This document shows positions 23,641-33,664 of a DNA stretch of 64,000 nt, one piece after another (the stretch's first letter is position 1; the number at the start of each line of letters is the position of its first letter). The notes beneath the pieces are model-generated. The model was not told the origin of the DNA and did no database searches. It saw nothing but the letters and a program-made list of their open reading frames with translations. Made by a program: the position numbers and the translations under genes. This stretch comes from Perognathus longimembris pacificus. Lineage: Eukaryota > Chordata > Mammalia > Rodentia > Heteromyidae. Location of the stretch: positions 34,627,378 through 34,691,377 of the forward strand of contig NC_063171.1 in assembly GCF_023159225.1 (NCBI RefSeq), in the 5' to 3' direction.

Positions 23641-24000
23641 AAATCTAAGCACTTATAACAGAAGGTCAGGCATCACCTGAAGCACCTTGGTTTTTGTGAT
23701 ATCTTGCAATAAAGTCAAGTTTTAGTTTCTGAAACTGCTGTAATTGCAAATAAGCCCTCTTAACTACACATGAGTGCCAGCTCTCCTCCTCACACAAATA
23801 AATGGCAACTCTATAGTACAAACTCTCCACTGCTTAGTATCATCGGTGCTATGCTGCAATAGAAGAGAAGCATGTAGGATGCTTAAATCAACCATGATTT
23901 ATTTTATTTACTTCTTGTTCTGAAGTAAGGCATGAAGCTCTTCTCCATCATCTCCAAACTTGCCACAAAAGAGGAGAGAGCAATGGATAGCACATTTTGG
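23641..24000. other. No recognised feature
   Basis: Nothing recognisable. Confidence 0.5.
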
Positions 24001-24002
24001 CT

Positions 24003-24163
24003 CTTTATTTTATTTTCTAAAATAACATGTTTCTGCATAACCCAGGATGGTCTGAAAGTCTCTATATAGCCAGGTTGATTCAATCCTCAAATTCCTAATC
24101 CTCCTACTTCCATTTCCTAAGTGCTGAGAGTATAGGCATGTGCCACTATGCCAGTCATTTTTG
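24003..24163 (-). mobile_element. B1-like (7SL-derived) SINE
   Basis: Reverse complement of B1: ATAACCCAGGATGGTCTGAA, ATCCTCCTACTTCCATTTCC, AAGTGCTGAGAGTATAGGCA, TGTGCCACTATGCCAG. Confidence 0.75.
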
Positions 24164-24254
24164 AGGCTGTTCTTCACTAATATGCCTGAATCTGACATTT
24201 TGCTTTTCACTCCCTGACGTATGGCTATTTGGTGAGTACTATGTGTTTCTGCTA

Positions 24255-24455
24255 TGCTTGTAGGGCCCAGGCTTCTTCAGTTCAAATCTGAGCTCTATCC
24301 TTCCCCTCGTGGGCACTTACTAGTTGCCAGGTTAATATTCTGTCTGTGAGCTTCCTCACCTATAGATGTTCAGTGGAGGAAATGCTCAAAATTGACATCT
24401 GTATCTCAGGGTTGTTTTGAGAATTAAGTGTGGTTTGATAAGTATAAGAGAGGAA
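24255..24455 (+). mobile_element. MIR ancient SINE
   Basis: CAGTTCAAATCTGAGCTCTA, ACTTACTAGTTGCCAGG, GTGAGCTTCCTCACC and CAGGGTTGTTTTGAGAATTA follow the MIR consensus in order. Confidence 0.72.
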
Positions 24456-25140
24456 TGATTGTTTTGTGTGTGCTGAAGGGAGTTTGTGAAAGCTATTGCA
24501 AAACATTGATGAGAAATTTGCATTGCTTTCTGTACTTTTTAAAGGATGTGATCCATAGCTCCCATGAGATCTTCAAAAGACCATTCATTAAAAAATGTTT
24601 ATGATCCTATCCCTATCACCCTGCAAACATGATTCTTATGGAACAAAAAGGAAAGATCAAGGAAGTGGGGGAGTTCATAGCATGACATATCTGTGACTTC
24701 ATACATGAGCATTCCGCAATCTCTTTTTCAAGGAAAAGAATTAGCAAAAAGAAAGGAAGAGCTTTTAGCAGTTTGGGCATGGTTCTATTTCCCAGATATT
24801 CTAGCTCCCTTCTGCCTCTCAGTTACTCCCTGCTCCATTTTTCTTCAATCAGCTAGGAAATAGAAGAGCTCTTTAAAAAAAAAAAAATCTCTATTGAGGA
24901 AATGCAAGCTGCCCATTGAATGTGTGTAGCACAGTCTTTAAGGCCAAGATGGCCTTGATTCTGTGAGTGGAAGCAGCAGAGCTTCAGGAGACAGAGTAAA
25001 CAATACTCTGTTCCTGCTTCCCAGAGATAGTTGGCATGGCAGAGATAAAAGATTCAGTGTGAATCATCTTCAGAAGTTATCCTGTACCCTGCTGCCTCTC
25101 ACAATGTGTATCTGTGGATCATTAACAGGTTTCCAAGCAC
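24456..25140. other. No recognised feature
   Basis: Lies just beyond the inferred RGS4 poly(A) site. No gene or repeat identified. Confidence 0.45.
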
Positions 25141-25158
25141 AGCAGTTTGCATGAGGCA

Positions 25159-25164
25159 TTTATT
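25159..25164 (-). terminator. RGS4: Candidate RGS4 polyadenylation signal
   Basis: AATAAA on the minus strand. It is the only canonical hexamer I found between the stop codon and this point. GCAAAC, and then a G/T-rich GCTGTGCTTGG, follow downstream, as expected for a cleavage site and its downstream element. Confidence 0.6.
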
Positions 25165-25959
25165 CACCCTTAATATTAAGATGCATGTGCTTCACTGGAA
25201 GCAGCAGCCAGGAGGCCTATGAAGCACAGGAGAAAGAGGCATGCAGATGGAAGGAATGTTCTGTCCATGGACCATGAGAAAACAAGTGGTGTTGAGATCA
25301 CAGGAACATATAATTGAAAAACACACTCAACATGTATTACATAAAATAATTTACTTCTCATTCAGAGTGACCTTCCAGATCTATTTGTGAGACAGGAGTT
25401 GATGAGTACAGGTACAATCTGAAAGTTCTGACTATCATAGTAGGGAAAGACCAGAAAGTCGTCTGTTTGGATTCTAGAGTCAACTGGAGACAGGGATGTG
25501 TTGGATAACAAAAGAGGGAACTTGATGAGGAACTCTAGGGACATGGAAAGTAAGTTTGCCAGACAGAAAGGGTAAGTTAGAACCTTTACAACTTTGACGC
25601 CATGAGACTTGTATACACACACTCTAGCATCTTCATTTTGCAGCTCCACACATTGGCTAAAAGCCACAAAGGTGCTTCTACATGTAACTTGTACTTGAAC
25701 ATTGGATACAGTGTGTGTATGTATGCATGAGTATGGGCACTTCAAAGGCAGTTGTTTTAGAAGAATGAGAAGGAAATTACTTCCTGGGCATTCATTCATA
25801 ATTCAGGTGATATTCTGTATCTCCATTTATAAAACAATACAATAATTTTTTTAAAAAACATTGTACAAAACAACAGCATAAATAACATAAATGAGAATTT
25901 TTCAAGTATTTCATTTGCCTTGAAAAGTTCCAAACAATAGTTCTAACAACTTTCTTTCT

Positions 25960-26045
25960 CTCTTCCCTCTCCTTTCTTTCTTTCTCTTTCTTTTTTTCTT
26001 TCTTCCTTTCTCTTTCCTCTCTCTATTTCTTTCTTCCTCCTTTAA
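25960..26045. repeat. Polypyrimidine (TTTC/TCTT) tract
   Basis: About 85 bases of nearly pure C/T on the plus strand. In the RGS4 transcript it would read as GA-rich. Confidence 0.9.
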
Positions 26046-27390
26046 TCTCTGAGCCTAGAAAGAAATGCTCTCAGTCTCTGCTAGCCCTGATGTTTGCTAT
26101 GGAATGAATGAGATTTTACCTTCAGAGAGAAAACTTAGGAGAGCTTCTCAGTTCGTGAAAACTTGATTTCCCCTTATAAAGTATCACCTTTCCCCTGCTC
26201 TGTAATGTAGGCATAGAGCCTAGAACCCTTATGAGGGGAAAAACAACAACAACAAAATAAGCAACCACAATGATCTCATCTGTTGGCTAAGGTTCTCAGG
26301 GAAATATGAGAAGAGCACCTTAATCAAGAAAGAAAAAGAGGACAGAGGATAGTAACATAGTTCTGTGCTCTTGCTTAGCCAGTTACAGATGACAGGGCTA
26401 GCCGGCAGTGCCAGGACTACATTTCTTAGCTCAAGCCTCCCCCCTCCCAACTCCAGACCAATCCAGCTTTTGAGACACACAGGTTTTGAGTGCCCAGGCG
26501 AAGAAGAAAAGGCAGCAGCAGAGGGACTTAACAGTGATAACCAATGCAAGACAGTTTTGTGTCAGCGGCTGTATGATTCTTTATGGTATGTGCTCCTTAC
26601 AATAGTACTCAGTGTGAAGACCACCAGCCATTAAATGAAGCATGAAGTCCCTTAGATTCTTCCCCAATGATTCCCCAAGACTCAGTGATTTTTAAAGAAC
26701 CAACTTCCCAGAAGTTAGCATCCACCTCTCTCTCTCAGTTTGAATGGTAGTCAGTTCAATTTGCCTTGTTTGAATGCAATATTGAAGAGCCACCCTCATT
26801 TGCATGGAATTGCATATATACTCTCTAATTTGAGCACCTATGGTCTCCCAACTATTCTTGCAGATTGAGTGTGTGTATCACACACAGTTTGAAAGCATAG
26901 ATAGAATATATAAGGAATGTATATGTATATAGTATATACATTTAACATATATACATCCACACACATACATAGCCACCTCCCCTAAACACTGAGACTCTGT
27001 AGGAAGTACTGGCTAACCGAATACACATGCACATAGATGTTACATGGGGTGTATCCATTAACCAACATGAAGTCAGACTGTTGGGAGTGGAGAGCTGCCA
27101 ACAGTCTTCGAGAATCCAGGCCTACAAGGTCATTATTTGAATACTCGCTCGCATGTCATCCTAAAGGAAACTAGGGCAAACTGGACTAGAAGAGGATCCC
27201 ACCCCAGTGAACACCAGACCACCGTGACTGAATTGATTTGTACATGGAAGTGACTCACACATGGCAGACAGCATGAACACTTAGGCTACAATGTGGATAA
27301 AGCATTGGTGCTTTATAGAGATCAATATTTGGCCTCAGAATTTCCAAAGCATAGAGTCTTAGTATGTCAGCTCTCTGCCTCCAATGAGAA

Positions 27391-27630
27391 TTAGGCATAC
27401 TGGGGGAACAGGTGAGTGCAGTCTGCCAATCTCTTGGCTCCTTTCTTCCTCTCTGCCCTACAGCTGGAAGGATTGACCAAATCAAGATAGAATCGGGACT
27501 TGAGGAACCGGCGATAAGAATCCTTTTCCATAAGGTTGAAAATCTTCCTCTGAGCTTCATCAAAGCAGGTTCTGGTAGGATGGATCATGTTCCGGCTTGT
27601 CTCCTCCCGGGTGCAAGAGTCCAGGTTCAC
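27391..27630 (-). CDS. RGS4: RGS4 coding exon 5
   Basis: 240 nt with stop. Encodes Val127 to Ala205: Asn128, [19 protein letters not shown] (helix with Leu159, Asp163 and Arg167), and the C-terminal tail. Acceptor TTCCTCAG. The tail ends LFPQYA where I recall a final Cys-Ala in human and mouse. Confidence 0.97.
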   Translation of the reverse strand: MNLDSCTREETSRNMIHPTRTCFDEAQRKIFNLMEKDSYRRFLKSRFYLDLVNPSSCRAERKKGAKRLADCTHLFPQYA

Positions 27631-30600
27631 CTGAGGAACAAAGATCAAGACCCCATTACTCCTACAACCCTGTTGAGGACAGGGAATGAGGTGCTTTGTA
27701 CAGGATAATAGAGGACTATGAGTACTCCATGTCCCAAGAATGAGGAACAAGACAATTAGATCTACCCTGTCATATGTAAAATAATAATAATAATAATAAT
27801 AGCTCTTTATACTTCAATGTGAGAACAGTATCCTCTTTTCTTTCCTTCAAATCAGGGACATTTATCAGGAAAGTTTATTAAAATCACATGGATGAAAGTG
27901 CCTTTATTATCTTAATAGACTTTGTGATTGTCAAAACTATAACTGCCTACTCTAATATTTCATCTCCCACAATCCTAAGATCCCTAGACTGTCATCTCTA
28001 AGAACTTGAATTCAGATCCGAAGACTTCTCTTCTATAAAAACGTACCTCCTTGGTTGCTTGAACTGAGATGAACTCGTTATAAATCTTCTTGGCCTTGGG
28101 ACTTAGCTTAGAGGGTGACCTGATTTTTTTGTACTCTTCACAGCTGACCCAGAAGTCAATGTTTTCCTCGCTGAATTCAGACTTCAAGAAAGCTTTGAAA
28201 GCTGCCAGCCCACCTGTTACACAAGAGAAAAAACATGACAGTTATCATCATTATGGCTAGCACATTGGATATTAATATTTCAAATTCCAAATAAAACTGA
28301 GCCACTTAGGGGGGATAAGGTATGGGGGTCAAGAAATCCTGCTTTTCCTCTCCCTTTAGAGAGTCTCTTGGGGCCAAATAATCCTAGTATATGTTTAACA
28401 ACCAGTAGATTCTAGTACTATCTAGTAGGTGCTAGCTATAGCTAGTGATTTCCACTCAACATTAAAGCCTCTTTCAAGAAAGCCGTACATTCCTGAAATA
28501 TCTATGCGGCCATATATTGACAAGGTGAACTTGGGAGAAAGAAGCTGAGATTGGTTCTGCAAGATGTTCTGTCACAAGTGTTCTCTATAAACTTCCCATC
28601 ATGTATCATAAATCATGGTAACTCACTAGCTGTAATGCCAGTTTATACTAAATCTGAAAACCAGAAGGGGCTCGGGCCTTTCTGTATTTCCTTTCTGACT
28701 TGCAAAATATAAGACAAGTTTTCTTATCCAGAGTGCATTTAGCCTCAGCCCAAGTAGGTGAAGGGTATCCAACTTACATTCATGGCTAATCAGGTTTTCC
28801 AGTGATTCAGCCCATTTCTTGACTTCCTCTTGGCTCGCCCTGGAGACATTACAGAGAAAAAAGAGGAAAGGTGATGTCATAAAATAGACATGGGGAAAGG
28901 AATATAAAATCCTAAATAATACACAAAGATTCTATCTTCCATCATTATGACAAAAACAATGATTGAGACAATTTTTCACTGAATAGATGGGAATTTCAAA
29001 TCCAGTTGTGATATCCATGAAAGTGGAGGCCCTGGAGAGAAAAAATGAGTTGACTATGGGCATAATTTCCTTCTCTTCTCAAAAGATGTCTCTGCCACTA
29101 CATCAACCCTATTCAATGGGCCATCATCAGAGATATTTTTCTTACCTCTGGCTAACAACCCCTCTGTCCTTCCTGCTGTGGGATGAACTATGTTCACCAG
29201 CATCAGACTTCTGCAGCAGGAACCCCAGCCGATGTTTCATGTCCTTTGCACTGCACAGAAAAGAAAAACAAAGAGAGAGAAATTAACATCAGGTTGGTCT
29301 AAAGGAAACCCTTTGGGCAGATCTTGAAGTTCTTGAAGGTATGGCTCAAGCAGTAAGAGTACTTGTCTAGCATGTGCAAGGCACTGAGTTCAATTCCAGT
29401 ACCACCACCACCAAAAAAATTATTATTACTTCAGGAGACAGAGCAGTTTATTGAGGGAACTGAAATTGCAGTGACATGAACATCTCAGGAAAACAAAATT
29501 CTTCTACCAAAGACTTACTACAAATTGTGAGACCAGAGCCATAATATTGGTTCATTTATCTGTAATTTGAATTCTAGCCTTTCAGTCTGCCTCAGAAAAC
29601 CTCCTCTGTACTGTCACCATTTTAACCAGTAGAAGGATCTGACTGATCTCTTGAGTAACTTGTGGAGATGGAAAAGCAAGCTGTGACTGCAAAATAAGGC
29701 ATCTTTTTGCTGCACTCCCCCTGCTGGCCAGCAGTTGTTCCTACTGGGAAGTGACAAGGGCACAGAGGGCAGAAAGACAGTTTAGCTACTAAGACACTCA
29801 TCCCTTCCCAAACTATTTGGATCCATTATGTTCTTGGACTGTCCTTTAAAGAATACCTTCACTCCTTCACAAAACTTATTTCCTTTCTCTTCTTCCCTAG
29901 CTAGGAACTGGCCAGGAGAGGCAAACTTCTCTTCAACGATAGCAAGGCATAATCTGAAGGGCTATGTCAATTCTAATGTGATGATATTTGTAATTCAGTC
30001 TGATTAAATTGTCTTTGCCTGAGATCCAACATTTATTGAATAAACTCAGGGTCATTTTATGAAGAGCTGAAATTCTGCCTAACAATTATGCTTATAACCC
30101 AACACAATGCAACTATAAAGATAAAAACTAAAGTGACCTCCGAAGCCACTGGAGACAGGAAACCTAATCACTCTGCCATCCACCATGCATGTGACCTTGA
30201 GCAATCAGAAACCCCCTGGAGCCTCTTCCCTGATTGTGAAGAAAATAACTGAATCTTGGAGTGCCTTACTTCACTCTGATTAGGAAATCATCAGTGAAGA
30301 TGAGGAGTACTTATTGCCCAGTCCCTTTCTGTCAGATCTTCCTACTTCACTTAAAGTGGCCATCAACACATTCCTACTTATGAATGGCAGACTACTTAAA
30401 AGATAAACTTCTCAGGAAAGCACAAAGGCCTATGATTTCTGGGATTATTTCCAAACTGAATTAAAAGGTGATTTTGATTTGTCTGGAAACACACACATAC
30501 ACAGAGTTGGTATACTCTCAGATTGATTTCTTTTACCTTTTATTATACATAAAAATCATGTAACATACATATACTGGCTTTGCATCTTATTTTTAACTGA

Positions 30601-31396
30601 CAAATATACAAGCGTCCTTTGAAATCATCTATTTAGATCTTACTTGAAAAGCTGAAGGCAGATCAAGAGCTATATGCCTTTAAAATCTTTTTTTTTAGCA
30701 AGGGAGTACATGATAAAACTGGGTCTTTACAGAGATTGGCTGCAGAAGTTTTAGCTGATTTGTTCTGATCAATACTTTTCAATATCCTCTCACATAGGAC
30801 ACTTTACAAACTACAAGTGGGGCAGACAGAGAGGGGAGACCTAGCTTTGAAAACGACGTCTTAGTACCACAATTGCTTGTGAGAACATAGAATGATTGAT
30901 ACTGCAGCACGACACAGAAAAGCATCACCGGTTTGTCCCATGATGCCACCCAACCTCTTTTTGAGGCGTCTTCATTACCTCTAAATTCAGTACACTAATA
31001 GAAAGTGATCAAGCATGAATCCCAGAGTTCCTCTAGGCCAATTTACATAGCCCCAAACCTCATATCACTTCTTACTTCAAGCTAGCTTGATGAGAGGACC
31101 TGATCAGAACATGTCTTGTGGTCATGTAAAACAATACACAAGTCTGAATGTATACTTCCTAACTCACACTATTTGGCTAATCTTGGTGGAAAAAAAAAAA
31201 AAAAAACACCAACAAAACAGGAAGTTGCTGTCCTCCTCACCATGTTGTTTCTAATTCCAAAGAACTAAGTTAAGAAATACAATATGCAAGTGACTTAAGA
31301 CTGCCTATCCCAAAGTTTAACCAGATCAGTGAATGACAGGCAAGAATCTTACCTCCTTAGGCAGGAAGCCGGCAGACCTGCAAGTCCCTTACACAT
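27391..31396 (-). CDS. RGS4: RGS4, regulator of G-protein signalling 4 (five coding exons)
   Basis: RGS4 is a GTPase-activating protein for Gi/o- and Gq-class G-alpha subunits. It shortens receptor signalling at the inner face of the plasma membrane, notably in neurons and heart. Joined exons 31396-31353, 29250-29146, 28839-28778, 28213-28047 and 27630-27391 give 618 nt, i.e. 205 residues plus stop, exactly the usual length. The start ATG is in CAAGATG context, and translation begins [12 protein letters not shown] as in other mammals. Residues 1-33 form the amphipathic membrane-targeting helix with Cys2 and Cys12. The RGS box covers roughly 58-178. Positions known to contact G-alpha are kept: Asn88, Asn128, Leu159, Asp163, Arg167, and palmitoylated Cys95. 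All introns are GT-AG with phases 2, 2, 1 and 0. Against human and mouse RGS4 recalled from memory there are about 25 changes, more than I expect between mammals. Paralogues such as RGS5, RGS8 or RGS16 fit less well because of the RGS4-specific N-terminus and C-terminal extension. Confidence 0.97.
27631..28046 (-). other. RGS4: RGS4 intron 4
   Basis: 416 bp, GT-AG. Contains an (ATA)n trinucleotide repeat at 27777-27802 and no other repeat. Confidence 0.93.
27777..27802. repeat. (ATA)n trinucleotide microsatellite
   Basis: About eight uninterrupted units inside RGS4 intron 4. Confidence 0.95.
28047..28213 (-). CDS. RGS4: RGS4 coding exon 4
   Basis: 167 nt, the length typical of this exon across small RGS genes. 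Encodes Cys71 to Glu126, including SEENIDFW with Asn88 and Cys95. Acceptor TGTGTAACAG, donor GTACGT. Confidence 0.97.
28214..28777 (-). other. RGS4: RGS4 intron 3
   Basis: 564 bp, GT-AG, no interspersed repeat recognised. Contains a perfect 14-bp palindrome CTAGCTATAGCTAG at 28432-28445. Confidence 0.93.
28778..28839 (-). CDS. RGS4: RGS4 coding exon 3
   Basis: 62 nt, the length typical of this exon in small RGS genes. Encodes the end of Arg50 to the first base of Cys71 ([20 protein letters not shown]), the start of the RGS box. Acceptor GTCTCCAG, donor GTAAGT. Confidence 0.97.
28840..29145 (-). other. RGS4: RGS4 intron 2
   Basis: 306 bp, GT-AG. No repeat recognised. Confidence 0.93.
29146..29250 (-). 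CDS. RGS4: RGS4 coding exon 2
   Basis: 105 nt encoding Ser15 to Arg50. Acceptor TTCTGTGCAG and donor GTAAGA. It includes [15 protein letters not shown] of the amphipathic helix and the basic linker ([12 protein letters not shown]). Gly33 and Ser48 replace cysteines that I recall in human and mouse. Confidence 0.96.
29337..29417 (+). mobile_element. ID-like SINE monomer
   Basis: TATGGCTCAAGCAGTAAGAG, CTTGTCTAGCATGTGCAAGG and GAGTTCAATTCCAGTACC form a single tRNA-like unit, then A/C-rich tail. No right monomer. It lies in RGS4 intron 1, antisense to the gene. Confidence 0.8.
30145..30270 (+). mobile_element. MIR-like ancient SINE
   Basis: CATGTGACCTTGAGCAATCA, GAGCCTCTTCCCTGATTGTG and AAAATAACTGAATC follow the MIR core order. 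In RGS4 intron 1. Confidence 0.6.
31353..31396 (-). CDS. RGS4: RGS4 coding exon 1 (part)
   Basis: Encodes residues 1-14 and two bases of Ser15. It ends CTAAGGAG before donor GTAAGA. Cys2 directly follows Met, the feature that makes RGS4 an Arg/Cys N-degron substrate in other mammals. Confidence 0.96.
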
Positions 31397-31520
31397 CTTG
31401 CTATCGGTGTGGGAGTCGCAGGTGGGAAAGAAAGGCAGCAGGAGGAGCTGTGGTTTCTATTTTGAAAGCTCTTCTGTCTTCTCCACAAAGATGCTGTCAG
31501 AATCCTCCTGAGCTTCTCCC
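31397..31520 (-). other. RGS4: RGS4 5'UTR (inferred)
   Basis: From about 25-30 bases downstream of the TATA box to the ATG, roughly 120 nt. No upstream ATG occurs in it, so the first AUG is the RGS4 start. Confidence 0.6.
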
Positions 31521-31540
31521 TCCAAAGCCTGTTCTGGTCT

Positions 31541-31575
31541 CTTTTTATAGCCCAGCCCCGGACCTTCCAGCCAAT
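31541..31575 (-). promoter_or_regulatory. RGS4: RGS4 core promoter: TATA box and inverted CCAAT
   Basis: TATAAAAAG on the minus strand (31549-31541) is a strong TATA box about 150 bp before the ATG. ATTGG (31575-31571) is an inverted CCAAT box just upstream of it. There is no CpG island, consistent with a regulated, cell-type-restricted gene. Confidence 0.75.
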
Positions 31576-31639
31576 CAGATAACAGCAACATAATAGATCA
31601 GCTCCTATGCCTCCCTCTGCCTCTCCAACCCATTAGAGA

Positions 31640-31695
31640 TGAAGAGGAGGGGTGGGGGAGGGATTGACGCATCTGCAACGCGGCCAAGCGGACAA
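31640..31695 (-). promoter_or_regulatory. RGS4: Upstream GC-rich and CRE/AP-1-like elements of RGS4
   Basis: A G-rich box (GGGGTGGGGGAGGG on the plus strand, about 31649-31662) that could bind Sp/KLF factors is followed by TGACGCA (31665-31671), a CRE/AP-1-like site, and a small CpG cluster. Function is inferred from motifs only. Confidence 0.4.
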
Positions 31696-32639
31696 AATTC
31701 TCTTCCCAAGTCAGCACAGAGAATGGGTTTTTTACTTGATGCCTCTTTCGGTGTCTGAGCTTCTGAACTGGGGAGAAAGGAATAGGAAAAGTATGCAGGA
31801 CTGCAAATAAAGGGTTTGTTTGTTTGTGAAAAAAAATAATATGCAGAAAATTTGCCTCCCGGAAGGAAAGGTACTAGCAGGAATTCTGGGTCTTAAGTTA
31901 GGGAAGATTCCCTGAATGCTTCACAGATAAGGTACAGATATATCCTATGCGACCCAAGATCTGACCTGATCTGCTTCCCAGAAAGAAGCCTTAAGGATCA
32001 CGTCTCCTGTCTCCGGGCAGTGGTGTGCGGATGGTGTTTGCCCAGTTGTCACGAACAGGGAGTTGTGTGGAGAAATGGGTGAATGGCAGACAGTCTTATG
32101 TCCAACTGCCCAGAAAAGCTAGCCTACAGAAAATAAGCCCTCTGCATCTAGAATCAACCTATCTGTGGAACACTTTTCTAGAAATCTTTCAGAATTTAGC
32201 CTAGCGTTGACAGTCTCTCTGGTATGCTTGCCTCCTACAAAAAGCCTAATATATAGCAGCACAAGGACCAGAACAGGGAGCAGATGAACAAATCTAGATA
32301 CCCACTCTCATTAGCTATGTATGTTATTATATCTTATGTAATTATAAGTCTCAAAGCTAGTAGTTCAAAAGGGAGGGTGAAGGCAGATAGAAAAAATGCA
32401 CAGCGTGCCTTGGATAGTAACAGGCTTCAGAATGATGAAAGACTATCAAGCCCTTCTGAGTACCTGGACAATCAGTATCTTTTGCATATACCTCATGGAC
32501 TGAGTTCTTCAAACAACTGCGTGTTTCACATGATATTTGTAGCTCAAATACCAACATCAGAGTTACAGAGGGATATTTTCAGGTAAGAATCTATGACTGG
32601 ATGGAGCAAATTAATTGCTCAGCTTAACCATGAAAGCAT
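31696..32639. other. No gene recognised upstream of RGS4
   Basis: Possible distal promoter DNA. A 100-codon plus-strand frame at 32284-32586 has no family resemblance. Confidence 0.45.
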
Positions 32640-32880
32640 TTTTTGTTGTTGGTCATGGGGCTTTAACTCGGGGCTTTGGTGCTGTCCCTGAGATTCTTTG
32701 TGGTCAAGGCTAGCTCTCTACCGTTTTGAGCTACAAGCTCTGCTTCCAGTGTTCTGGCGATTAATTGGAAAAAAGAGTCTCACAGACCTTTTTGCCTGGC
32801 TGGCTTTGAACTGTGATCCTCAGATCTTAGTTTCCTGAGTAGCTATGATTTTAGGCAGGTACCACCAATACCTGGGCACA
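32640..32880 (-). mobile_element. 7SL/B1-headed SINE with Geo-type right monomer
   Basis: Right monomer (CTGTCCCTGAGATTCTTTG, AGGCTAGCTCTCTACC), linker GATTAATTGGAAAAAAGAGT, then 7SL-like head (TTTCCTGAGTAGCTATGATT) in reverse. The tail is TTTTTTGTTGTT, i.e. A-rich, not CA. Confidence 0.87.
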
Positions 32881-33660
32881 GTATCTATTTTTAAAACAGA
32901 TAGATTCTTGGCCAGAGGCTACAGTAAGCTGTACTTTGTATATAAGAAATAAAGATGTCAAATGATTTGGTCAGAGCTGAAAAATGGATGGGTTCCAATG
33001 AATGCAAAGGTACCAAGATTAGAGAAGGAAAAATAGTAAAGAGACAGCTCCTGTGTGGTTGTTTCCCATACCTACATGCCCCTTCAAGATCCTACACTGA
33101 CCCTACTTTTTGATTCTGGGAGCTCCTTCAGTCCCTCCCATGGCTGGAAGAGTAAGCAGATGGCAGACAAATATAAAAGGATGGAAGAACGTCATCTTCA
33201 GAATTGTGTGTGAGAAGGAGTTTCCAGCCTTCTCCTATGAAGACAGAATATAATAAATATCAAAAATATCTATCAGATTGGTTTCTGGGAAGCTTTTCCT
33301 TGAGTTAAAACATAGGAAAAATGAAAGTTGGTGGTGATATGGAGGGAATGTCAATAAACCATTCAGTGAAATGACCAAGTGACAAGACAGTTGATGAAAC
33401 AGACAGCACTGGCACCAAAGGGTAGATAGTATTTTACCAGAAATCATGGATACTTAAAGATGCCAGGGCTGCTTTTATTTACCTGGGCATTTAGAAGAAT
33501 GATCAAAGAAATCATTTGATTTAGAAACTTGAATGGGGACTGTAAAATAATTTACTAATGCTCTTAAGTTCCACAATAAGAACTTGATATCTTAGACCTG
33601 CAAAAAAGAGAATTCTGATTTTTTATATGAGTTAAATATAGATCACTGCGATAGATGAGT
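32881..33660. other. No recognised feature
   Basis: Nothing recognisable. Confidence 0.5.
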
Positions 33661-33664
33661 GAAT

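Larger units (their letters stand above)
25145..27390 (-). other. RGS4: RGS4 3'UTR (inferred extent)
   Basis: The stretch from the RGS4 stop codon to the first canonical poly(A) signal downstream is about 2.2 kb, compatible with the long 3'UTR of mammalian RGS4 mRNAs (from memory, about 2 kb). No SINE, L1 or MIR is recognisable inside it, unlike flanking DNA, which fits constraint on a transcribed UTR. It contains a plus-strand polypyrimidine tract (25960-26045), which would be a purine-rich run in the mRNA. Open frames within it are chance. The exact end is an inference from one AATAAA. Confidence 0.6.
29251..31352 (-). other. RGS4: RGS4 intron 1
   Basis: 2.1 kb, GT-AG, the largest intron. 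It holds an ID-like monomer (29337-29417), a probable MIR (30145-30270) and an A-run (31189-31206). I saw no extra exon. Confidence 0.92.

Noticed and set aside
1..24000. The neighbouring RGS5 gene, expected near RGS4 in mammals
   Set aside because: I looked for RGS-box exons on both strands downstream of RGS4 and saw none. It is probably beyond the window edge.
25362..25799. 145-codon minus-strand frame in the inferred RGS4 3'UTR
   Set aside because: Same strand as RGS4 but downstream of its stop. No domain recognised. Treated as UTR.
27412..27708. 98-codon plus-strand frame opposite RGS4 exon 5
   Set aside because: Antisense shadow of a conserved exon. No independent support.
32284..32586. 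100-codon plus-strand frame upstream of RGS4, considered as a divergent gene
   Set aside because: No family resemblance, promoter or splice evidence.
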